In this document: positions 41,351 through 50,473 of the stretch, piece by piece
Layout of the letters: every line of letters begins with the position of its first letter
Numbering within the stretch: position 1 is the stretch's first letter
Assembly (NCBI RefSeq): GCF_907165215.1
Contig: NZ_CAJRAY010000026.1
Location: forward strand, 78,238 to 142,237
From: Thermobacillus xylanilyticus
GTDB lineage: Bacteria > Bacillota > Bacilli > Paenibacillales > Paenibacillaceae
Direction of reading: 5' to 3'
DNA length: 64,000 nt
Program-made: the position numbers and the translations under genes
Notes under the pieces: generated by a model
Database searches by the model: none
The model's input: only the letters and a program-made list of their open reading frames with translations
What the model was told of the DNA's origin: nothing

Positions 41351-42394
41351 ATGAACGAAATCATGGACATCAAAAAAGCCGTCGATCGTCTGAGCCCCGA
41401 CAACGCGAAGTCGATCCTGCGGCTTGTGCTGCACCAGATCCGGCTGCTGAAAGAACAGACGGCGTCCCCTGAAGGCGCCGCCGCCGGACTGATGGAGCTG
41501 TACGACCGGCTGATGACGTACGATGATCGCAAGCTTTCCTGGGATCCGGATCCCGGCTGCACCCATGTCCACATCGTGACGGGCGAATCCTTCGCAGGCA
41601 GCATGAAGCTGGCGCTGCGGGAGCTTGGCCGGGCAGATACGCACAAGATCGTCACGCTGAATGACAATTACGCCATCGGCCCGATCGGGGGCCTCGACAC
41701 GCCGGAAGGCCGGCAGGCGCGGCGCGACTGGTTCAAGCACAACATCGCGGCCGCGCTTGAGGATGACGCGGATTCCGAAGCAGAATACGACGCGTTGCTC
41801 CGGAAACTGGATCAAATTCCGGAGCAGGCGGAAATCATCGTCTGGGCCAGCCGCAGCGTATATGAGCAGACGGGCATGCGGTACGCGCTGCATCTGCTCC
41901 GCCATAAGCCCAACGCCATCCGCGTATGCGACGCCTGCGCGATCTGCGATACGCTCGACAAGCGTCCCGATCATTCCGAAACCTACAGACGATCCGGTGA
42001 AATCGTGCCGGACAAGCTGCGGGAAGCGCTCCTGCAAGCGGAACACGGCAGCCGGCTGTCCGCCGGCGACATCCGGCGGCTTGCGGAAGAGTGGACGGCG
42101 ATCGCGGAACAGGGCGGCGTGCTGCGCATCTGGCGGGACGGCGCGGTGCGGGAGGTTCCGGCGGATCATTTTGACCCGTACCTGCTGGAGATGCTGGAAC
42201 AGGTGACGAACGCTGCCGATGCCGGCGGGTTTGTCAAAGCCGCACGCATAGTCGGGGCGGCCATCGGCCATTGCGAACAGGACATCGGTGACGCCTATTT
42301 TGAATACCGGCTGCGGGAGCTTATCTATGCAGGCGTCCTGGAGGTCCGGGGAATCCCGGCGGGGCTGCGCTATTACAGCGTCAGGCGAAAATAG
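41351..42394 (+). CDS. DUF1835/DUF3658 domain protein
   Basis: The 347-residue cytosolic protein starts with a short helical region, then DUF1835 (CTHVHIVTGESFAGSMKLALRELG.., about 75-200, with NDNYAIGPI) and DUF3658 (about 230-345, ending YFEYRLRELIYAGVLEVRGIP). The molecular role of the family is unknown. The start at 41351 follows GGAGGCTGGAGCGG. It converges on the sensor-kinase gene with 4 nt between stops. Confidence 0.82.
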   Translation: MNEIMDIKKAVDRLSPDNAKSILRLVLHQIRLLKEQTASPEGAAAGLMELYDRLMTYDDRKLSWDPDPGCTHVHIVTGESFAGSMKLALRELGRADTHKIVTLNDNYAIGPIGGLDTPEGRQARRDWFKHNIAAALEDDADSEAEYDALLRKLDQIPEQAEIIVWASRSVYEQTGMRYALHLLRHKPNAIRVCDACAICDTLDKRPDHSETYRRSGEIVPDKLREALLQAEHGSRLSAGDIRRLAEEWTAIAEQGGVLRIWRDGAVREVPADHFDPYLLEMLEQVTNAADAGGFVKAARIVGAAIGHCEQDIGDAYFEYRLRELIYAGVLEVRGIPAGLRYYSVRRK

Positions 42395-42398
42395 TCCC

Positions 42399-43859
42399 TT
42401 ACCTTCTCCGCTCCGCCGCGCTGATGCCGCCCATGGACGCAGCCGTCTCCCCCGCCTTCGGCAATGTCAGCACAAACCGCGTCCAACGGCCGCCGCTGTC
42501 GAGCTCGAGTCTGCCGCCATGCTTCTCCGCGATATGCCTGGCGATGGTCAAACCGAGCCCCGATCCGCCGTCGCTCTTGCGCGCGGCGTCGCCGCGGACG
42601 AACGCTTCGAACACACGGGCGCGCAATTCGGCGGGAATGCCGATGCCATTATCGGCGACCTCAAGCCGCACTTCGCCGGGACCGTCGATGAGCGACAGCC
42701 GTACATGCGTCCCCGGCTGGTTGTATTTCAGCGCGTTCGCCAGCAGATTCGAGATCGCCCGGTACAGCAGTTTCGCATGAATCGGCACGGGCAGTTCGTC
42801 CGCCGGGATGTCGCATTCGAACACCATCCCCTTCTCCTCGAACAGATCGTAATGGTCGACGGCCATTTCGCGCGTGAACTCCGCCAGATCGCATGTCGTC
42901 TTGGCGACGGGATAGTCGGGGACCTCCAGCTTCGCCAGCTCGAACACGTCGTCGATCAGTTCCGAGACCAGCTTCGTCTTGCCGTGGATGAGGCTGAGCG
43001 TCCGCTGCCGCGCGGCTTCATCCTTGATGACCCCGTGCTGAAGCGCCTCCGCGTAACCCCGGATCGTCGTGATCGGCGTCCTCAAATCGTGCGAAATATG
43101 AACGAGCATCCGCTGCTTGCTCTCGGCCATCCGCCGGTTGTCCGCTTCGGCTTGCTCCAGCTTTTCCGCCATCTTGTTGAAGCTCTCCTGGATTTGCGCA
43201 AGCTCGTAATTCGCTTCGACGCGAAGCCGCTCATGGTAGCGCCCGTCCGATATGCTGCGGATGCCCGCGGCAATCGCGCCGAGCGGGTTGGTCAATCTGA
43301 CCGCGGTCAGGCGGCTGTACACGTACACGTTGAGCCCGAACAGCAGGACGAACAACGCCCCCGTCTCGGCCAGCGCGATCCAGAAGATGTTCCAGTTGGC
43401 CGCTGTCATCTCGCTCAGCACGACATCCGTCCGGACATGCTGTTTCGGCAGCCTGACCAGGACGTACCGGCGCTCTCCGTCATTCGTATGGAATGGCGCG
43501 ATCGACGCGTAGAACGGATTGTCGTCCGTATCATGAAACAGCGCGTTCAGCTCCCGCTCCGTATAGCCCGCCGCCGCACCGTCCCGCTTCTCCCCCCTGA
43601 CCTCCAGAATCCGCAGCTGCTCGTCGAGAATTTCCACCCAGCCATCCACCGCCTCGATCGCATCGGTCCGGATATCGGCCTGATCCGGACGGGCGATGGC
43701 ATGGGCCTGAAGCAGCGACATATCTTCGGCGGGCATCCGCGCGTTGGTCCTCGCCACGAAAAACAGCAGCAACACGATGAAGCTTACGCCAAGCGACAGG
43801 GAAAAAAGGATATAGCTCCTGAGCAGCATCCCGGACAGCTTTCTCGGTTTACGGCGCAT
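42399..43859 (-). CDS. Sensor histidine kinase
   Basis: The 486-residue kinase has TM1 (about 12-34), an external sensor domain (35-145), TM2 (about 150-175), a HAMP-like linker, the phospho-acceptor H-box MLVHISHDLRTPITTIRGY (about 265-283), N-box NLLANALKYN, G1 DNGIGIPAEL and G2 GSGLGLTIARHIAEKHGG. It overlaps the response-regulator gene by 11 nt. The signal is unknown. Divergent from them is the large hydrolase gene, a possible target. Confidence 0.93.
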   Translation of the reverse strand: MRRKPRKLSGMLLRSYILFSLSLGVSFIVLLLFFVARTNARMPAEDMSLLQAHAIARPDQADIRTDAIEAVDGWVEILDEQLRILEVRGEKRDGAAAGYTERELNALFHDTDDNPFYASIAPFHTNDGERRYVLVRLPKQHVRTDVVLSEMTAANWNIFWIALAETGALFVLLFGLNVYVYSRLTAVRLTNPLGAIAAGIRSISDGRYHERLRVEANYELAQIQESFNKMAEKLEQAEADNRRMAESKQRMLVHISHDLRTPITTIRGYAEALQHGVIKDEAARQRTLSLIHGKTKLVSELIDDVFELAKLEVPDYPVAKTTCDLAEFTREMAVDHYDLFEEKGMVFECDIPADELPVPIHAKLLYRAISNLLANALKYNQPGTHVRLSLIDGPGEVRLEVADNGIGIPAELRARVFEAFVRGDAARKSDGGSGLGLTIARHIAEKHGGRLELDSGGRWTRFVLTLPKAGETAASMGGISAAERRR

Positions 43860-44577
43860 TGAGTTCTTCCTTCTTCGCGAACCGGTATCCGAGCCCGCGA
43901 ACCGTACGGATGTAAAAGGGCTCCCGCGGCGAATCCTCGATCTTGTCCCTGAGCCGGCTGATCTGCACCATAATGGTGTTGTCATCGGCGATATACGAAT
44001 CGGACCACACCTGCTCGAATATTTGTTTCTTCGTATAAATGCGCCCCGGCTTGCTCATGAACAGCTTCAGCAGCTTGTATTCTATCGCGCTCAACACGAT
44101 CGGCTCCCCCCGCTTGTACAACAGGCACGCTTCATGATCCAGGACCAGCTCGCCAAGCCTTGTTTCCGCGGCAACCGCGTTCGCCCCCGTTCCCGCCGCA
44201 CCCGCTTCGTTAAATTCATATGTTCTCCGCAAATGCGCCTGGATTCGCGCCACAACTTCCAATGGACTGAACGGCTTGGAGATAAAATCGTCCGCGCCGA
44301 GACCAAGTCCGGCAATTTTGTCCGCTTCCTGATTTTTCGCCGACAAGACAATCACGGGGATCGTGGAAGACTTCCGTATCCATTGCAGGAGCTTGAAACC
44401 GTCCACATAAGGCATCATGATGTCGATCACCGCCAGGTCGATCGACGCGCGGGCGAACATCTCCATCGCGGCCTGTCCGTCAGAGGCTTCGAGAACGTCA
44501 TAGTCCGGCTCGAGAAATAGTTTCAGCATGTCCACGATGTCCTGTTCGTCGTCGACCAGCAGTATCGTTTTGCGCAT
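43849..44577 (-). CDS. OmpR-family response regulator
   Basis: The 242-residue regulator has a receiver domain with acidic pocket DDE (9-11), phospho-acceptor Asp52 (AVIDIMMPYVDG), Ser/Thr and Lys (KPFSPLE), and a winged-helix DNA-binding domain (LSAIEYKLLKLFMSKPGRIYTKKQIFEQVW.., to GLGYRF). It partners the overlapping sensor kinase. Confidence 0.94.
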   Translation of the reverse strand: MRKTILLVDDEQDIVDMLKLFLEPDYDVLEASDGQAAMEMFARASIDLAVIDIMMPYVDGFKLLQWIRKSSTIPVIVLSAKNQEADKIAGLGLGADDFISKPFSPLEVVARIQAHLRRTYEFNEAGAAGTGANAVAAETRLGELVLDHEACLLYKRGEPIVLSAIEYKLLKLFMSKPGRIYTKKQIFEQVWSDSYIADDNTIMVQISRLRDKIEDSPREPFYIRTVRGLGYRFAKKEELNAP

Positions 44578-44728
44578 CGCCGCACCACCTCACCACCTCG
44601 TAATGTTCGCACCGCGCGTCCGATCTCCTGCCATGTAAGGATAATTTAAGGAAGGCGACAGGAGGCGGAAAGACACGGATTCTATCCTGAGCTTGGCAGC
44701 AACATTCACCTGGGAGAGAGGTCATGAA

Positions 44729-46999
44729 ATGGCTGAAACCAAGCTTTCTGAACGTGTCATGAACCGGACCTGGCGGAAGCGGCTGATGACGACCGTCCGG
44801 CGTCTGCCTCCGCTGTCTCCGGGATGGAAGGGGGCGGCGATCGCGCTCTCCGGAACCGCCGGCATCCTTTTTCTCGTCCAGAGCTATCTTCTGATCGGGT
44901 CGCGGGGACCGGGGGATTACGTGATCGGAACCGCCGTGTTCCTGCTCGCCATCGCGCTGATCAGCGGCGGTATCGCGGGCCTGCTGCATGTTGCCAAGCG
45001 CATCCCTTCAAGGTACATCGGCCCGGCGATTGCTTCCTTCATCCTGTTGTTCATCAGCTTCATCGGCCCGATGACGGTGATGGTGATCGTCACCTTGTCC
45101 ATACTGGCGGGCTGCTCCTTGTCGGGTGCGCTTGTGTACCGGTGGATGCGGGGCGCGTATCGCGAGGCGAAGACGCTGAAGAAGACGGCGGCCGGCATCG
45201 CCGCGGCGGTGACAGCCGTGATGACGATCGGCATCGGAACCTGGCTGGTCGATGACGGGCGCGCGAAGCTGGCCAAGCCTTACCGGCTGTCGGTCACGAA
45301 GCCGGCTGAACGTTACCCGGCCGTGCTGGACAATCCGGCGGAGCCGGGGCCGTATCCGGTGCGCACCTTGACCTACGGGAGCAAGGACAGCTACCGCGCC
45401 GTCTTCAACGCGGAAGATTCGCTCATCACGGAGCCGGTGGACGGCTCGGCCTTCGTGGCGAACTGGTCCTCCCTCCGTACGAAGACATTCGGCTTCGGAC
45501 CTGAAGCGATGCCGTTAAACGGGCTCGTCTGGTATCCGGACGGAGACGGGCCGTTCCCGCTCGTGATGATCGTGCATGGCAATCATCTCGCCACCGATTA
45601 TTCGGACCCGGGGTATGCCTATCTGGGGGAACTGCTGGCGAGCCGCGGCTATATCGTCGTGTCGATCGACGAAAATTTTCTCAATACGTCGCCCTTCGAC
45701 GACCTGTTCATGCTGAACGTGCTGGAGAACGAAAACCCGGCACGCGGCTGGCTCATGCTGGAGCACCTGAAGGTGTGGGAAGAATGGAACGGGACGGAAG
45801 GCAATCCGTTCCACGGCAAAGCGGACATGAGCCGGATCGCGCTGATCGGCCATTCCCGCGGCGGCGAGGCGGTGACCGTGGCGGCGGCTTACAACCGGCT
45901 GCCGGCATCGCCGGAGAACGGCGGCATCGCGTTCGATTACGGTTTCGGCATCCGATCCGTCATCTCGCTGGCGGGCACTGACGGCCAATACGAGCCGGCG
46001 GGCCGGCCGACGGAGCTGACCGACCTGAACTACCTCGCCCTTCAAGGCTCCCACGACATGGATGTCAGTTCCTTCGCCGGAGCCGCACAGTACAGCCGGA
46101 TCGGCTTTACGCCGGGCAGCGACTATTTCAAAGCGTCGGTCTATATCTACGGGGCCAATCACGGACAATTCAACACGGTATGGGGCCGCAGCGATGCGCC
46201 GGGACTCGGCAACCTGCTGTATAACCGAGCCCAGCTGATCCCGCAGGAAGAGCAGCTGCAGGCGGCGAAGGTGCTGATCTCGTCCTTCCTCGAGGCAACC
46301 TTGTACGAGAAGACGGAATATCGCGCGATCTTCCAGGATCTCGGCCACGCAAGGGAATGGCTGCCGGATACGATGTACATCCACGATTATGCGGATTCCC
46401 GGACGACGCTCGTCAGCACCTTCGACGAAGATATCGATCTCACCACGACCACGCTGCCCGGCGGTCAACTGATTGGCGAGCAGCTGGCGGAATGGAAAGA
46501 AGAAAAGGTCGAAATGAAATTCGCCCCCGGTCCGTACAGCGCCGTTCGCCTCGGATGGGACCGGGACCGGGCCCGCGGCACGCCCTCCTATACGATCGTT
46601 CTGCCCGATACCGGGCTTGCCGTCCCGCCGGATGGCTCGATCGTCTTCTCCGTGGCGGACCGGTCGGAGGCGCGGGAAGAAATGACGGATCTGACCGTAC
46701 AGGTCGAGGATGTGCACGGCAACACCGCTTCCATGCCGCTGAGCGCCGCCGGAGGCTTGCTACCGATGCTGGAAGGCGGTATTGTGAAATGGCCGTTGAC
46801 GTCGCTGATGCCGACCAGGGAGCCGGTATTTCAAACCTTCGCATTCCGGCTGTCCGACTTCAGCCGCGTCAATCCGGCGTTCCAGCCGGAGCGGCTCAGC
46901 CGGATCCGCCTCGTATTTGACAAAACCGCCGCAGGCTCCATTTATCTGCGCGATGTCGGCATTCGTGACGACGTTGCCGTCAGCCATGCGGACGAATGA
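44729..46999 (+). CDS. Membrane-anchored alpha/beta hydrolase
   Basis: The 756-residue protein has an N-terminal region with four hydrophobic segments (about 40-175), an alpha/beta hydrolase domain (oxyanion VMIVHGNHL; nucleophile elbow IALIGHSRGGEAV; acid in LQGSHDMDV; His in IYGANHGQF; about 270-540) and a C-terminal beta-rich domain (about 570-750). It is probably a lipase/esterase or PET-hydrolase-like enzyme facing outside. The catalytic triad seems complete. It is divergent from the two-component genes and followed 57 nt later by a CPBP protease gene. ATG 44729 follows GGGAGAGAGG. Confidence 0.8.
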   Translation: MAETKLSERVMNRTWRKRLMTTVRRLPPLSPGWKGAAIALSGTAGILFLVQSYLLIGSRGPGDYVIGTAVFLLAIALISGGIAGLLHVAKRIPSRYIGPAIASFILLFISFIGPMTVMVIVTLSILAGCSLSGALVYRWMRGAYREAKTLKKTAAGIAAAVTAVMTIGIGTWLVDDGRAKLAKPYRLSVTKPAERYPAVLDNPAEPGPYPVRTLTYGSKDSYRAVFNAEDSLITEPVDGSAFVANWSSLRTKTFGFGPEAMPLNGLVWYPDGDGPFPLVMIVHGNHLATDYSDPGYAYLGELLASRGYIVVSIDENFLNTSPFDDLFMLNVLENENPARGWLMLEHLKVWEEWNGTEGNPFHGKADMSRIALIGHSRGGEAVTVAAAYNRLPASPENGGIAFDYGFGIRSVISLAGTDGQYEPAGRPTELTDLNYLALQGSHDMDVSSFAGAAQYSRIGFTPGSDYFKASVYIYGANHGQFNTVWGRSDAPGLGNLLYNRAQLIPQEEQLQAAKVLISSFLEATLYEKTEYRAIFQDLGHAREWLPDTMYIHDYADSRTTLVSTFDEDIDLTTTTLPGGQLIGEQLAEWKEEKVEMKFAPGPYSAVRLGWDRDRARGTPSYTIVLPDTGLAVPPDGSIVFSVADRSEAREEMTDLTVQVEDVHGNTASMPLSAAGGLLPMLEGGIVKWPLTSLMPTREPVFQTFAFRLSDFSRVNPAFQPERLSRIRLVFDKTAAGSIYLRDVGIRDDVAVSHADE

Positions 47000-47056
47000 G
47001 AGATTGGAAAAGTTGACCATCCATAACCCTATGACAACGACAAAGAGGTGCTGACT

Positions 47057-47782
47057 GTGAAAAAAGTGTTCGCCGCATTGGTGCTGGGACTGGCGGCAGG
47101 TGCCGTACTGGGATTGCAGCAGACGATGACCTTGACCCCTGATCAGGAAGCTATGATCGTCGCCCAACTGGGTTCGAAGCAAGTGCTTGTGCTGCTCGCC
47201 ATGCTGCAGACCGCGGCATGGGCGAGTGTTGCCGCCCTGGCGGGAGCGTGGGCTTCACCGAAAGTCAACCTGAACAAACCGTTTGTTGTCAGCAGAAGAA
47301 GCATTGCTGCGGCGGCAGGCATCGGACTGTTGTCGGCCGGCTTGATCGCCATTCCGGAAAAGCTGATATTCGCGGAAGCGTTGGGGCTCCCGGATCGTTT
47401 TGAGTTTTCCTGGCTGTACTTTCTCGGGAGCGTGCTCTACGGAGGCGTCATCGAGGAAATTCTTCTCCGGTTCGGGCTCATGACGGTCATCGTCTGGCTG
47501 CTCGGCCGGCTGATGAAATCCGCGGATCGCAGCGGCGTCTATATCGCGGGAATCATCATTGCCGCATTCGTTTTTGCAGCAGGACATCTTCCTGCCGCTG
47601 TGCAACTGTTCGGTTTCAGTGCCGTGACCGTCACCCGCACGATGCTGCTGAATTTCCTGCCAGGCATCGGATTCGGCTATCTGTACTGGAAACACGGACT
47701 GGCCTATGCGATGCTCGGACATATCTCCACCCATGTCATCAATCAGTTGATCCTGCTTCCGGTATTGTTCAATGTCATGTAA
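47057..47782 (+). CDS. CPBP-family intramembrane metalloprotease
   Basis: The 241-residue membrane protein shows the CPBP (Abi/CAAX protease-like) motifs: YGGVIEEILLRFGLM (EExxxR, near 135), FVFAAGHLPA (FxxxH, near 175) and AMLGHISTHVIN (HxxxH-like, near 225). Members cleave within the membrane or act in peptide-antibiotic self-protection. The likely start is GTG 47057 after AAAGAGG. It is probably co-transcribed with the hydrolase gene before it and ends at a strong terminator. Confidence 0.88.
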   Translation: MKKVFAALVLGLAAGAVLGLQQTMTLTPDQEAMIVAQLGSKQVLVLLAMLQTAAWASVAALAGAWASPKVNLNKPFVVSRRSIAAAAGIGLLSAGLIAIPEKLIFAEALGLPDRFEFSWLYFLGSVLYGGVIEEILLRFGLMTVIVWLLGRLMKSADRSGVYIAGIIIAAFVFAAGHLPAAVQLFGFSAVTVTRTMLLNFLPGIGFGYLYWKHGLAYAMLGHISTHVINQLILLPVLFNVM

Positions 47783-47793
47783 CCCATGCCTGG

Positions 47794-47825
47794 CCCGGTC
47801 CCGATGCGGACCGGGTTTTCTTTTC
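47794..47825 (+). terminator. Strong rho-independent terminator
   Basis: CCCGGTCC and GGACCGGG form a perfect 8-bp stem with a 6-nt loop followed by TTTTCTTTT. Confidence 0.9.
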
Positions 47826-47889
47826 CACTCCTTCTCTTCTTTCTCCCCCGCCCCCAAACCCTCTATAATAAACCCATGGAGGGACGGCC

Positions 47890-48561
47890 ATGTTCAAGAT
47901 CATGATCATCGAAGACGATCTGACGATCGCCCGAACGATCAGCGAGCACCTGAGCCAGTGGGGCTATGACGCAACCTGCGTCACCGAGTTCCACAACGTG
48001 GCGGATCAGGTGCTGCGCGCGGAGCCGCAGCTTGTGCTGCTCGATATCGCGCTCCCCTTCTACAACGGCTTCCATTGGTGCAGCGAGATCCGCAAGTTCT
48101 CCAAGGTGCCGATCATCTTCATTTCCTCCGCCTCCGACAATATGAACATCGTCATGGCGATGAACATGGGCGGCGACGACTTCATCGCGAAGCCGTTCGA
48201 TCTGCACGTGCTGACGGCGAAGGTCGGCGCGCTGCTCCGCCGCACCTACTCCTTCCAGGGGCAGGTGAGCGTCCTCGAACACAACGGCGTCGTGCTGAAC
48301 CTGAATGACGCCACGCTGACGTATCAGAACCACAAGATCGAGCTGACGAAGAACGATTTCAAGATCGTGCAGCTCCTCATGGAGAATGCCGGCCGGGTCG
48401 TCTCGCGGGACGAGATGATGCAGCGGCTGTGGGAGAGCGACCAATTTATTGACGACAACACGCTGACCGTCAACATTACGCGGCTGCGCAAGAAATTGGC
48501 CGAAGCGGGGCTGGAACAATGGATCGTCACGAAAAAAGGGCTCGGCTATCTGGTGGAATGA
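47890..48561 (+). CDS. BceR-like response regulator
   Basis: The 223-residue OmpR-type regulator has receiver Asp52 (VLLDIALPFYNGFHWCSEIRKFSKVPIIFISS, closely BceR-like) and a winged-helix C-terminal domain (LTKNDFKIVQLLMENAGRVVSRDEMMQRLWE.., GLGYLVE). It is the first gene of a bceRS-bceAB module and should activate the ABC genes at the palindrome upstream of bceA. Confidence 0.93.
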   Translation: MFKIMIIEDDLTIARTISEHLSQWGYDATCVTEFHNVADQVLRAEPQLVLLDIALPFYNGFHWCSEIRKFSKVPIIFISSASDNMNIVMAMNMGGDDFIAKPFDLHVLTAKVGALLRRTYSFQGQVSVLEHNGVVLNLNDATLTYQNHKIELTKNDFKIVQLLMENAGRVVSRDEMMQRLWESDQFIDDNTLTVNITRLRKKLAEAGLEQWIVTKKGLGYLVE

Positions 48562-49568
48562 GCATGAGCCGCTGGAAACTGCTCGCCGCCTACGTCAAGC
48601 AGAATCTCCTCCTGATCCTGACGGCCGCGGGATCGGCGGGCATTTTTCTTGCGGTCATCGCCTTGTACCAATTGCCGGCCGAAACGGTCGGTTACGCCTC
48701 GGTGCTGACCGCGCTTTTCCTGCTCGCCGTCGGCTTCATTCGCTTCCGTCATTTCTGTCTGAAACACCGGGCGCTGGAAGAACTGCGCGGCCAGATTACC
48801 GTACCCGCCGTGCCGCTGCCCGAAACCGCGAGCCTGATCGAACGGGACTACCAGGAACTGATCCGCCTGCTCGACAAGGAGCGCGGCAGGATTGTCTATG
48901 ACAAAGACCGGGCATTCCAGGAGATGGTGGAGTACTATACGATCTGGGCGCACCAGATCAAAACGCCCATCGCCGCCATGCGGCTGCTGCTCCAGACCGA
49001 CAGCGCCCCCGACAAGGACGAGCTGGCCGAGCAGCTGTTCCGCATCGAGCAATATACGGAGATGGTGCTGCAATTCATCCGGCTGGGGGGCACCGGAACG
49101 GATTTCGTGTTCCGCACGGTATCGCTGGACGACTGCATCAAGCAGGCGGTGCGGAAATACGCCAAATCGTTCATTCGCAAGCAGATCAGGCTGAACTACG
49201 ACCCGGTCGACGCCGAGGTCCTGACGGATGAGAAGTGGCTCGTCTTCGTCCTCGAGCAGCTGCTCTCCAACGCGCTGAAATATACCCCACAGGGGGAAAT
49301 TTCGATCTACATGCATCCAAACCGGCCGCAAGCGCTGGTTATTGAGGATACCGGCATCGGCATCGACCCGGCCGACCTGCCGCGCGTGTTCGAGCACGGG
49401 TACACCGGGTTCAACGGCCGCGCGGACAAGAAATCGACCGGCATCGGCCTCTATCTGTGCAAGCGCATCATGGACAAACTGTCCCACACGATCGAGATCG
49501 AGTCCGAGGTCGGCCGGGGCACGAAGGTGATCCTCGGCTTGGAGAGCGCCCTGCTGGATGTGAGGTAG
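48558..49568 (+). CDS. BceS-like intramembrane-sensing histidine kinase
   Basis: The 336-residue kinase has two closely spaced transmembrane helices (about 15-60) with almost no external loop, the hallmark of BceS, then the H-box YTIWAHQIKTPIAAMRLLL (about 145) and ATPase motifs LLSNALKYTPQG, EDTGIGIDPADLPRVFEHGYTG and STGIGLYLCKRIMDKL. It senses peptide antibiotics through its ABC partner rather than directly. It overlaps the regulator gene by 4 nt. Confidence 0.94.
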   Translation: MSMSRWKLLAAYVKQNLLLILTAAGSAGIFLAVIALYQLPAETVGYASVLTALFLLAVGFIRFRHFCLKHRALEELRGQITVPAVPLPETASLIERDYQELIRLLDKERGRIVYDKDRAFQEMVEYYTIWAHQIKTPIAAMRLLLQTDSAPDKDELAEQLFRIEQYTEMVLQFIRLGGTGTDFVFRTVSLDDCIKQAVRKYAKSFIRKQIRLNYDPVDAEVLTDEKWLVFVLEQLLSNALKYTPQGEISIYMHPNRPQALVIEDTGIGIDPADLPRVFEHGYTGFNGRADKKSTGIGLYLCKRIMDKLSHTIEIESEVGRGTKVILGLESALLDVR

Positions 49569-49598
49569 CGGGCTTTGCCCTGCAGACTGCGCCGCAAT

Positions 49599-49634
49599 CT
49601 TACAAACATGTAAGCTTGCCTGAGAAAATGTAAG
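49599..49634 (+). promoter_or_regulatory. BceR-like box upstream of bceA
   Basis: CTTACA-AACA-TGTAAG is a perfect 6-4-6 inverted repeat matching the TNACA-N4-TGTNA type recognised by BceR regulators. A second half-site AATGTAAG follows at 49627-49634. A TACGAT -10 candidate is at 49657-49662. Confidence 0.7.
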
Positions 49635-49705
49635 CCAAGCTTAAGGCTGCGCATTTTCTTTTTTTGTACGATGGAGGTGTGGAAATCAGCGAAGGAGGAA
49701 CAACC

Positions 49706-50473
49706 ATGGCACTCTTGGATGTGCGAAATCTGAAGAAGGTGTACACGACCCGCTTCGGCAAGCACCAGGTACAGGCGCTGTCGAACGTGTCCTTCACGAT
49801 AGAAGAAGGCGAGTTCGTCGCGATCATGGGGGAATCCGGCTCGGGCAAGACGACGCTGCTCAACATTCTCGCGGCGCTCGATCAGCCGACCAGCGGGGAG
49901 GTGCTGCTCGCCGGCAAAAGCATGACGTCCATTCCGGAGAAGGAAATTTCCGCGTTCCGCCGGGATCAGCTCGGATTCGTGTTCCAGGACTTCAACCTGC
50001 TCGATACGTTCTCGCTGCGGGACAATATTTTCCTGCCGCTGGTGCTGGCCGGAAAATCCTACAAGGAGATGAGCTCACGGCTCCTCCCGATCGCCCGGAC
50101 GCTCGGGATCTCGGAGATCCTGGACAAATTCCCGTACGAAGTGTCCGGCGGACAGAAACAGCGGGCGGCCGTCGCCCGGGCGCTGATCACCCATCCGCGC
50201 ATCATTCTGGCCGATGAGCCGACCGGCGCGCTGGACTCGCGGTCCAGCGACGAGCTGCTGAATCTGTTCGGCGAGATCAACCGCCAGGGGCAGACGATTC
50301 TGATGGTCACGCACAGCGCGAAGGCGGCCAGCCACGCGAACCGGGTCATGTTCATCAAGGACGGGGAAGTGTTCCATCAGATCTACAAAGCTTCGAAATC
50401 GCGGCACGAATTCTACCAGAACATCTCGGACGCGCTGACCGTGATCGCGACAGGCGGTGACCGCCGTGAGTAA
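49706..50473 (+). CDS. BceA-like ABC transporter ATPase
   Basis: The 255-residue ATPase has Walker A GESGSGKTT (about 40-48), FVFQDFNLLDTFSLRDNI (Q-loop), VSGGQKQR (signature), IILADEPTGALD and VTHSAKAA, all typical of MacB/BceA-type ATPases. With the permease it frees cell-wall lipid targets from peptide antibiotics such as bacitracin and informs the kinase. GAAGGAGGAACAACC precedes the ATG. Confidence 0.94.
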   Translation: MALLDVRNLKKVYTTRFGKHQVQALSNVSFTIEEGEFVAIMGESGSGKTTLLNILAALDQPTSGEVLLAGKSMTSIPEKEISAFRRDQLGFVFQDFNLLDTFSLRDNIFLPLVLAGKSYKEMSSRLLPIARTLGISEILDKFPYEVSGGQKQRAAVARALITHPRIILADEPTGALDSRSSDELLNLFGEINRQGQTILMVTHSAKAASHANRVMFIKDGEVFHQIYKASKSRHEFYQNISDALTVIATGGDRRE

